Source: an uncultured Alphaproteobacteria bacterium (lineage in GTDB: Bacteria > Pseudomonadota > Alphaproteobacteria > Caulobacterales > Parvularculaceae). Taken from it: 7,190 nucleotides of DNA. The notes beneath the pieces are model-generated. The model was not told the DNA's origin and made no database searches. It saw only the letters and a program-made list of their open reading frames with translations. Position 1 is the stretch's first letter; every line of letters starts with the position of its first letter. The stretch is from contig CALAZI010000211.1 of the NCBI GenBank assembly GCA_937895955.1, forward strand, positions 1-7,190, in the 5' to 3' direction. The position numbers were made by a program, and so were the translations under genes. Shown one piece after another: positions 1 through 4,283 of this stretch.

Positions 1-73
1 GATAGGCGCCGGCCGCGAGCGCGAGCATCGCGGGGATTGCGGCGTAAGCGGAAATCTCGATCCGGTTGGGCAT
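1..73 (-). CDS. Start of a membrane or exported protein (partial)
   Basis: Only the first 24 codons lie in the window, read leftward from an ATG at 73-71. The peptide begins MPNRIEISAY and continues into an Ala/Leu-rich stretch (AAIPAMLALAAGAY), which looks like a signal anchor or first membrane helix. The start is well supported: a strong Shine-Dalgarno GGGAGG lies a few bases upstream (about 77-82). The gene is divergent from the lipoprotein gene starting at 234, with about 160 bases between them. Too little is visible to name a family. The reading frame and ribosome site are seen directly; membrane location is inferred from hydrophobicity. Confidence 0.6.
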   Translation of the reverse strand, partial: MPNRIEISAYAAIPAMLALAAGAY

Positions 74-150
74 CGATCCCTCCCGCGTTTCTTCGACCGC
101 GGAGAGTAAGGCGCAGGGGTTGGCGCGAGGTTAAGGAAAGCCGCCAAGAT

Positions 151-179
151 TTGATCATGCTTCGCCCGACGCCTAAACT
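151..179 (+). promoter_or_regulatory. Candidate sigma70-type promoter for the lipoprotein gene
   Basis: TTGATC (151-156) and TAAACT (174-179) are separated by exactly 17 bases. Each matches the consensus at 4 of 6 positions. Transcription would start near 186, leaving about 48 bases of leader before the ATG at 234. The match is moderate, so this is a candidate only. Confidence 0.35.
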
Positions 180-233
180 CCTTCGCGATTTGCGACAAAG
201 CGCTGTTGCGGATTTCAGCCGATGGAGCGATGC

Positions 234-878
234 ATGACACATATTCTGCGCTTGTTCGCCGTGACGGGAGCTTTACTCGCCGCCGCCTGCGGACGATCCG
301 GCGATGACGCGCCGAGCGCGCGCGCCGAAAACGGAATTGCTCACGAAGCGCAAACGACAGATGACGGCGCGGCGATCGAAGCTTTCCTCGCCTGGAAAAA
401 GGCGAAGGCGGCCGGCACGGTCGAGGGCTGGAACGCCTTTCTCGATCAATACCCGAAAAGCGGCCTCGCCGAAGATGCCGCGCGCCGGCGACGCATTCTT
501 GAACTGGAGCCGATCAAACTGAATGTCGAGGTCAAGGCGCCGGAGGGCATGTTCATGGTGCAGCCGCTGGCGCTCAACGAAAACGGCGAGCCGGTCCCGT
601 CAGGAACCGTCAGCGAGATGCCGGCGGGAACGACGATGACGCTAACCTTCACGGCGACGGAAAACGGGGAGAAAGTGAAAGAAGTGATCGAGGCGACGTA
701 TGAGTCCGCAATCGCGCGCGCGATGGTTTTTCGCACGAAAGACGGCCTCTGCCTGACGCGCGCCAATCTCACCGGCGCCGTTTCCTATTGCAAAGGCGAG
801 GAGCCGGCGCCGCCTGATCCCGCCGATGCTCGCGCCATGATGGTCTACGCCTGGCTTGTAGCGGCGTATGATTTTTAA
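234..878 (+). CDS. Putative lipoprotein of unknown function, 214 aa
   Basis: The ATG at 234 is preferred over the in-frame ATG at 222 because GGAG (224-227) sits six bases before it. The protein opens with a lipoprotein signal: MTHILRLF, a hydrophobic run, then AAAC with the modifiable cysteine at residue 19, so it is probably anchored in the envelope. A flexible acidic/Ala-rich linker (20-45) follows. Next is a helical hairpin (about 46-91) of the pattern W-x-x-A...GT...W..FL..YP.S..A..A..R, common in TPR-like envelope proteins. The remainder (92-180) looks beta-rich and holds two cysteines near its end (in LCL and SYC) that could form a disulfide. I do not recognise a named family. It converges on the cyclase gene, whose stop is five bases from its own, and no terminator hairpin is visible between them. 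Confidence 0.75.
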   Translation: MTHILRLFAVTGALLAAACGRSGDDAPSARAENGIAHEAQTTDDGAAIEAFLAWKKAKAAGTVEGWNAFLDQYPKSGLAEDAARRRRILELEPIKLNVEVKAPEGMFMVQPLALNENGEPVPSGTVSEMPAGTTMTLTFTATENGEKVKEVIEATYESAIARAMVFRTKDGLCLTRANLTGAVSYCKGEEPAPPDPADARAMMVYAWLVAAYDF

Positions 879-883
879 GCGAA

Positions 884-1678
884 CTATCGAGGGACTAAAG
901 CGACTACACGTAAAGGTCCGCCGGAGCCGCCTTCGATCTTCATCGGCAGCGCGATGAGATAGGCGCCGGTCGCGGGCAGGGACCCGAGATCGCCGAGGTT
1001 CTCAAAGCCCGGAACATTCGCCGCGCCGAGAATGCGATGGACGGGAAAGTCCGTCGCCGGACCGATATCGGTCGAGGCGGCGTCAACGCCGAGCGCCGCC
1101 GCGCCGCGTTCCTCTATCAGAAAGCGCGCGGCCTCGGCGCTGTAGGACGGGAAGTGCAGATCGGCCTCTTCATCGCCGCCGAGATAGGCGGCGCTGCCGT
1201 CCGCCCAGCGCGCGCTCCAGCCGGTGCGCAACAGGATGATCGAGCCCGGCGCGATTTTCCCGTATGAGGCTTCATGCGCCGCAATGTCCGCGACGGTCAG
1301 CGCGTAATCGCGATCGGCTTTCGCCTTTTCCGTGATGTCGATGACGACCGCCGGCGCGATCAGGCGCGCGAGCGGCACCGCGTCCGACTTCGCGCCGTCC
1401 CTGTTGAAATGATAGGGCGCATCCATGTGAGTTCCCGCGTGTTCGGGCGTTGAAAACGCGAAGGCGGAAATGAATTGCCCGTCCGCCAATTCGCCCTCGA
1501 TGATCGTGCGCTTCTGGAAGCCCTCGGTCTCCGTCGGCCAGTAAACCGTGTCAGGGCCGTAGGAATGGGTGAGGTCGACCATCTCGAATTGAGCGAGGTC
1601 GAGCGGCGCGGGTTTTTCGGAGGAAGGCGCGCACGCGGCGAGGAGGAGGGCGAAGGGGAGGAGAAAGGTGGGGCGCAT
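884..1678 (-). CDS. Putative cyclase / kynurenine-formamidase-like lipoprotein, 264 aa
   Basis: This is a member of the putative cyclase family (PF04199), metal-dependent hydrolases that include bacterial arylformamidase KynB. The signature HAGTHMDAPYHF is at residues 80-91, giving metal ligands H80, H84 and D86. The distal pair H214 (FPVHR) and E226 (FENL) has the 12-residue spacing known from KynB, so the active site looks complete. Unusually for the family, it starts with a lipoprotein signal (MRPTFLLPFALLLAAC, lipobox LAAC, C16), so it probably acts in the periplasm on a membrane anchor. The ATG at 1678 is supported by AAAGGA at 1692-1687, eight bases upstream. The substrate cannot be told: there are no tryptophan-pathway genes nearby, and the family also covers isatin hydrolases and other amidases. 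It stands alone and converges on the gene to its left. Confidence 0.85.
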   Translation of the reverse strand: MRPTFLLPFALLLAACAPSSEKPAPLDLAQFEMVDLTHSYGPDTVYWPTETEGFQKRTIIEGELADGQFISAFAFSTPEHAGTHMDAPYHFNRDGAKSDAVPLARLIAPAVVIDITEKAKADRDYALTVADIAAHEASYGKIAPGSIILLRTGWSARWADGSAAYLGGDEEADLHFPSYSAEAARFLIEERGAAALGVDAASTDIGPATDFPVHRILGAANVPGFENLGDLGSLPATGAYLIALPMKIEGGSGGPLRVVALVPR

Positions 1679-1757
1679 AACGAGGATCCTTTCCGGTGAA
1701 GAATACCCTGATTATCTGCATCGCCAAATCCGCGCTACTCGTGCGTAACCCAGCTGC

Positions 1758-1786
1758 TTGTCATGCCAAGAGGAAAAGCTTCTAAT
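1758..1786 (+). promoter_or_regulatory. Sigma70-type promoter for the small membrane protein
   Basis: TTGTCA (1758-1763) and TCTAAT (1781-1786) are separated by 17 bases. Each differs from consensus at one position. Transcription would begin near 1793, giving a leader of roughly 17 bases that contains the ribosome site AGGGGAG (1797-1803). Confidence 0.6.
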
Positions 1787-1809
1787 TTGGGCATTCAGGG
1801 GAGATCGCG

Positions 1810-2157
1810 ATGGTCCTCAAGATCGTTGAGATGCTTGCGCGCTTGTGCGTCGCCTTTTTTGTCTCTGCCGCGCTTACGCTTTCGTTCGTGACGATAGTCG
1901 CAGTCGGGTCCGCTTTAATTGGCGCACCTGACGCGATTTCCAAATTTCCTCAATGGATTTTGGCGGCGCTTTCAGTTTTCTTCGCGGTTCCAATTCTCAT
2001 TTCACAGACGCGCCTCGTTTTTTTCAATCCAGACTACCCGGCGCCGGGCGATCCGCGACGGAAACGCAGAATAGTATTTTTGTTTTTATTCTGGGCGCTG
2101 ATCGCGCTCGGCGTTGCAAGCGAAGCTGGATGGCTTGATGGGTTTGGAAATCATTGA
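1810..2157 (+). CDS. Small integral membrane protein, 115 aa
   Basis: The ATG at 1810 has a strong ribosome site, AGGGGAG (1797-1803), six bases upstream and a good promoter further up. Three hydrophobic segments are visible: about residues 9-38, 48-65 and 88-104. A basic loop PRRKRR (82-87) lies between the second and third. By the positive-inside rule that loop would be cytoplasmic, which puts the N-terminus outside or makes the first long segment re-entrant. I do not recognise a family. The TGA stop (2155-2157) lies inside the first 12 bases of a palindromic repeat element, so the last residues or the stop may have been set when that element inserted. It appears monocistronic. Confidence 0.65.
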   Translation: MVLKIVEMLARLCVAFFVSAALTLSFVTIVAVGSALIGAPDAISKFPQWILAALSVFFAVPILISQTRLVFFNPDYPAPGDPRRKRRIVFLFLFWALIALGVASEAGWLDGFGNH

Positions 2158-2286
2158 ACCCTCCCCAATGTCGCCGCTTCGCGGCTCCACCCGTTTTCAA
2201 GGGAGGAAGCAGGGCGTCGCGTGCAGCGGAATTTCACCTCCCTTGCAAAGGGAGGTCGGATCGCGACGCGATCCGGGAGGGTTCAA
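2154..2286. repeat. 133-bp palindromic repeat element with 12-bp terminal inverted repeats
   Basis: The ends are perfect inverted repeats: TTGAACCCTCCC at 2154-2165 and GGGAGGGTTCAA at 2275-2286. Inside are further hairpins: GCCGC/GCGGC (2173-2177 with 2181-2185), ACCTCCCTT/AAGGGAGGT (2236-2244 with 2248-2256, three-base loop) and GGATCGC/GCGATCC (2258-2264 with 2268-2274). An extra AAGGGAGG (2199-2206) could pair alternatively with 2237-2244. It has no coding capacity. It looks like a non-autonomous intergenic repeat of the CCCTCCC-ended kind found dispersed in alphaproteobacterial genomes. As RNA it would fold strongly and may end or stabilise the upstream transcript. Confidence 0.7.
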
Positions 2287-2304
2287 GATATTGCAGCGGC
2301 GCCG

Positions 2305-2355
2305 TCATCCCGGATGCGCTGCAGCATGAAATGCTGCTGCGCTGATCCGGGATCT
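2305..2355. repeat. GTCATCCCGGAT-type palindromic intergenic repeat
   Basis: ATCCCGGAT (2307-2315) pairs perfectly with ATCCGGGAT (2345-2353). The stem continues through GCGC/GCGC (2316-2319 with 2339-2342, two-base bulge) and GCAGCAT/ATGCTGC (2321-2327 with 2331-2337), closing on a GAA loop. The sequence is of the GTCATCCCGG...CCGGGATCT class of REP-like repeats of alphaproteobacteria. It may act as a terminator-like or RNA-stabilising hairpin. Confidence 0.7.
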
Positions 2356-2463
2356 GGCGCGACGGGAGGATTCCGTGTCAGCAGCGCGTCATTACATGCC
2401 GCGCCGCGCACGGGCGCCGGGGTGAGCGGGGAGGTGTGGCCGCCGTCATGCGCATCCTCACCC

Positions 2464-2503
2464 CGTCATTCCGGGGCTCGCGACGCGAGAACCCGGAATC
2501 CAT
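2464..2503. repeat. GTCATTCCGGGG-type palindromic intergenic repeat
   Basis: ATTCCGGG (2468-2475) pairs with CCCGGAAT (2492-2499). Inside, CTCGC (2477-2481) pairs with GCGAG (2485-2489) around a GAC loop. This is the GTCATTCCGGGG...GAACCCGGAATCCAT class of dispersed repeats known from many alphaproteobacteria, and a different family from its two neighbours. The remaining sequence of the gene-free stretch 2158-2612 (about 2356-2460 and 2504-2612) shows no gene, RNA gene or clear promoter that I can support. Confidence 0.7.
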
Positions 2504-2612
2504 GATCGCAGGACGGGTTGAGCAAGGCGATACCCGCCAATGTCGCTAGAATGGCGTGTTACGCATCTGGCTGACTCACTCCCCTTGCTAGGTCAAACAG
2601 CGATATTCGCCA

Positions 2613-3110
2613 TCAGCTGCCGCATCTATCCAAACATGCGTCGCGAATGAGTTTTTCGGCTTCGTCATCATTTTGCGCGGTAATCGCCATTTTATGATTC
2701 TGTCCGTTGCATCTGCATATGAATGAATAGTCGTAATATCCGGGCCTGCTTGCGCTTTCAGTTTTCTTTACATCGATTACGCGCCCGGGCGTGAGGAACC
2801 ATTTTTTCACCCATGCCGTCATGTTGCAGGTTTGGCAAAGGGCATCCACAATCACCGCAAATATTAGCAGAATCCAACCAATTACGTATGTGATTAAGTT
2901 GCAAACAGTTTCTGTGGTAACTACAGTAATAGTTTTAGTGATTGTAACTATCACTTTTACAATAATGGTGACAAGCACGCAAAGCCATCTGAGGGGGTTC
3001 CATTTTGGCAGTTTTTTGCATTGGGTTTCTTGCTTAGAGACCAGCTGTTCGATCGGCTCAAATATTGTTTCTTGGATAGTTTTTGTTATCGTAGTGCAAA
3101 TCAATGACAT
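2613..3110 (-). CDS. Unrecognised AT-rich, cysteine-rich two-helix membrane protein, 165 aa
   Basis: The ATG at 3110 is chosen because GGGGGAG (3120-3114) lies just before it and a good promoter is 35-60 bases upstream. The in-frame ATG at 3125 lacks a ribosome site, and the frame further upstream runs through promoter and unrelated sequence. An N-terminal amphipathic stretch contains TITKTI (7-12). A Thr/Val/Ile-rich hydrophobic segment (about 43-69) repeats TITKTI at 56-61 with lysines at 52 and 59. A second clear membrane helix lies at about 72-91. A soluble C-terminal domain (about 105-165) contains GYYDYSFICRC and a short acidic helix. There are ten cysteines, including CxxC (92-95), CxC (132-134) and CxxxC (159-163). 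Composition is far more AT-rich than the neighbours (about 32-43% GC in sampled 60-base lines), suggesting acquisition from elsewhere. I recognise no family and infer no function. Confidence 0.6.
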   Translation of the reverse strand: MSLICTTITKTIQETIFEPIEQLVSKQETQCKKLPKWNPLRWLCVLVTIIVKVIVTITKTITVVTTETVCNLITYVIGWILLIFAVIVDALCQTCNMTAWVKKWFLTPGRVIDVKKTESASRPGYYDYSFICRCNGQNHKMAITAQNDDEAEKLIRDACLDRCGS

Positions 3111-3144
3111 TTTCTCCCCCGTCATTAAGTCAGAATACTGCACG

Positions 3145-3173
3145 AATATATACTTGATATTTGGCGCTAACAA
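3145..3173 (-). promoter_or_regulatory. Sigma70-type promoter for the AT-rich membrane protein
   Basis: Read leftward, TTGTTA (3173-3168) and TATATT (3150-3145) are separated by 17 bases. The -10 matches consensus at 5 of 6 positions and the -35 at 4 of 6. The transcript would start near 3138, about 28 bases before the ATG at 3110. It implies that this gene is transcribed on its own rather than reading through from the antitoxin. Confidence 0.55.
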
Positions 3174-3387
3174 CTCGTGTTGATCAAGCGCCGCTTGGAA
3201 AGAGCGGCATGCGCAAGGCGCCAGGGGAGGTGCTGGAAGTGCGCAACACCTTGAATTTCTTTGTTGAACTGCTCGAGTGCGCGTTAAGTTTGCGTCAGAT
3301 TGCGCCTTTGACCCTGATTTTCCTGAAAACCTGCAAAATGATCTGGTTTTCGATCCGCGGAATAAAACGATGCGACGCGCTTGCCGC

Positions 3388-3501
3388 TCAACGCCGACGC
3401 CTATCAGGGGCCCTTGCGCCTTTCGGCTTTGAGAGGAGCGTCGAGACAGTGCCTTCGGATTTTGTAATTCGCCCCTTCGACCCCTTCTCAACCGCGGCTT
3501 C
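3388..3501 (-). pseudogene. Detached second copy of the uvrB 3' end
   Basis: Read leftward, 3501-3415 encodes 29 residues (EAAVEKGSKG...SKPKGA) identical to residues 750-778 of the UvrB in this window. It then continues RAPDRRRR to a TGA at 3390-3388, so it resembles a complete UvrB C-terminus with a basic end. Sequence upstream of 3501 (toward the antitoxin) is not UvrB-like. No credible start codon serves it: the frame opens only at a TTG near 3624, inside the antitoxin gene and in another frame. I treat it as a gene fragment, not an expressed gene. It is the outer of two direct copies flanking the toxin-antitoxin pair. The rest of 3181-3414 holds no gene I can support; it has one short hairpin, GCCGCT/AGCGGC at 3190-3208. 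Confidence 0.8.
3415..3501 (-). repeat. Direct repeat, outer copy (pairs with 4314-4400)
   Basis: This 87-base segment aligns without gaps to 4314-4400, 899 bases away in the same orientation. By hand count 65 of 87 bases match. All 22 differences fall in synonymous changes, affecting 19 of 29 codons. The longest shared run is TTCGGCTTTGAGAG on the plus strand (3422-3435 and 4321-4334). The two copies bracket the toxin-antitoxin operon. Confidence 0.8.
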
Positions 3502-3520
3502 GTCGTTCCTATCCTTCGCT

Positions 3521-3886
3521 TCACGCCCGCTTGCGGGTGGCGGTTTCAGGTTTTCGAGCGGATTTTGAAAGCGAGCCGAAGCCTGAAATCCGCACAGGCG
3601 CGCGGTCGGGAAATTCGGCGACAAGCGTCAATTCGCCGCCAAGTCCGCGCACATGATCGCTTAAGGTCGACAGCAGCATGTCGGCGCGCTTTTCAACGCG
3701 CGAGATTGCATCCTGTCCGACGTCGAGCGTTTTGGCCAGCTCAACCTGCGTCTTGCCCATCGCCTTTCTGAGGTCTTGCAAGGAAGCTTCTTCGGCGATC
3801 AGTTCCTTCGCGCGCGCGTTGATCTTGCGGCGCCGCGCGGCCGGAAGGGTTTTCAGTTTCTCGCCAAGCGTACGCGCCATTGTCAT
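3521..3886 (-). CDS. XRE-family antitoxin of a HigBA-like toxin-antitoxin pair
   Basis: This is the likely DNA-binding antitoxin partner of the toxin encoded just upstream. An N-terminal basic helix region (about 5-34, ending ARAKELIAEE) precedes an XRE helix-turn-helix at about 35-75. The recognition portion is KTQVELAKTLDVGQDAISRV, followed by EKRADMLLSTL. The segment GGELTLVAEFPDRAPVRISGF matches the usual end of this antitoxin family. Here it is followed by a basic tail ending ATRKRA. The ATG at 3886 overlaps the toxin's TGA as ATGA, implying translational coupling. An in-frame ATG at 3880 (MARTL...) has a better spacing, nine bases, from AAGGA and is the other credible start. Antitoxins of this type bind the toxin and repress the operon. 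Confidence 0.85.
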   Translation of the reverse strand: MTMARTLGEKLKTLPAARRRKINARAKELIAEEASLQDLRKAMGKTQVELAKTLDVGQDAISRVEKRADMLLSTLSDHVRGLGGELTLVAEFPDRAPVRISGFGSLSKSARKPETATRKRA

Positions 3887-4242
3887 CGTTCCTTCTTCAG
3901 TTTTGCAAGATGCGCGTCAAAGCGCTCATCCGCGATCTTGATAAGCCGTTTGTAAAAGCGTTTCTCGCCGCCGCCGGATTTGTCGCCGGCGACAAGAAGG
4001 ATCGCCTCCCGCATGGGGTCGAAGGCGAAAGCAACGCGCCAGACCCCGCCATCCGCATCGAAGCGCAACTCTTTCATGTTCGCGTGACGCGATCCGTTCA
4101 GCGTATCGACGCGCGGCCGGCCGGTTTTGGGGCCGATGGCCTCAAGCGTCTTCGCCTGCGCCAGCAATTCATCCTGCACGGGCTCGGCGAGCGCATCGAA
4201 TTCCGCCTCGAAGGCGTCGTCGAACCGTACCGTCCAGCTCAT
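3883..4242 (-). CDS. Gp49-like / RelE-ParE superfamily toxin, 119 aa
   Basis: It resembles the phage-derived Gp49-like family (PF05973, HigB-type toxins of the RelE/ParE superfamily), which generally cleave ribosome-bound mRNA. Visible family features are MSWTVRFDDAFEAEFDAL at the start, GRPRVDTLNGSRHANMKELRF in the middle, and WRVAFAFDPMREAILLVAGD followed by KSG...RFYKRLIKIADERFDAHL at the end. The length is usual for the family and no damage is visible. I use the ATG at 4242; two codons further upstream there is only a TTG (4248). No Shine-Dalgarno precedes it, and the promoter lies so close that the mRNA may be leaderless. The stop overlaps the antitoxin start, giving the toxin-first order of HigBA. 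The gene begins only 41 bases after the uvrB stop, on the same strand. Confidence 0.85.
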   Translation of the reverse strand: MSWTVRFDDAFEAEFDALAEPVQDELLAQAKTLEAIGPKTGRPRVDTLNGSRHANMKELRFDADGGVWRVAFAFDPMREAILLVAGDKSGGGEKRFYKRLIKIADERFDAHLAKLKKER

Positions 4243-4246
4243 GCGC

Positions 4247-4275
4247 AATATGGTCTAGAAGACATATGATGTCAA
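4247..4275 (-). promoter_or_regulatory. Toxin-antitoxin promoter with embedded operator-like inverted repeats
   Basis: Read leftward, a perfect -35 TTGACA (4275-4270) is followed by 17 bases and CATATT (4252-4247, 4 of 6). Only GCGC separates the -10 from the ATG at 4242, so the transcript would begin at or inside the start codon. Two inverted repeats sit on the promoter: GACAT-CAT-ATGTC (4273-4261), and the imperfect pair ATATGTCT (4267-4260) with AGACCATAT (4256-4248). These are plausible binding sites for the XRE antitoxin. The promoter elements are seen; the regulation is inferred from how such operons normally work. Confidence 0.6.
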
Positions 4276-4283
4276 GTACATAA

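Noticed and set aside
1..17. Near-identical match between the first 17 bases and 958-974 (GATAGGCGCCGG...)
   Set aside because: Sixteen or so bases agree, but both encode a similar Ala/Gly-Ala-Tyr stretch in leftward genes with the same codon bias. The match does not extend, so chance is the simplest explanation.
37..237. Short plus-strand frame of 66 residues before the lipoprotein gene
   Set aside because: It is Arg-rich with no ribosome site, and it overlaps the start and ribosome site of the leftward gene at 1-73 and the promoter candidate at 151-179.
2221..2505. Plus-strand frame of 94 residues across the repeat cluster
   Set aside because: It consists mostly of translated palindromic repeats and shows no ribosome site or protein-like pattern.
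3111..3524. N-terminal extension of the AT-rich membrane-protein frame to an ATG near 3524 (303 residues)
   Set aside because: The extension runs antisense-frame through the uvrB tail copy and across the promoter at 3145-3173. Its composition is Arg/Ser-rich and unlike the rest, and the ATG at 3110 has a ribosome site.
3388..3624. A 78-residue protein containing the UvrB-like tail
   Set aside because: It would start at a TTG inside the antitoxin gene in another frame, with no ribosome site. Better described as a gene fragment.
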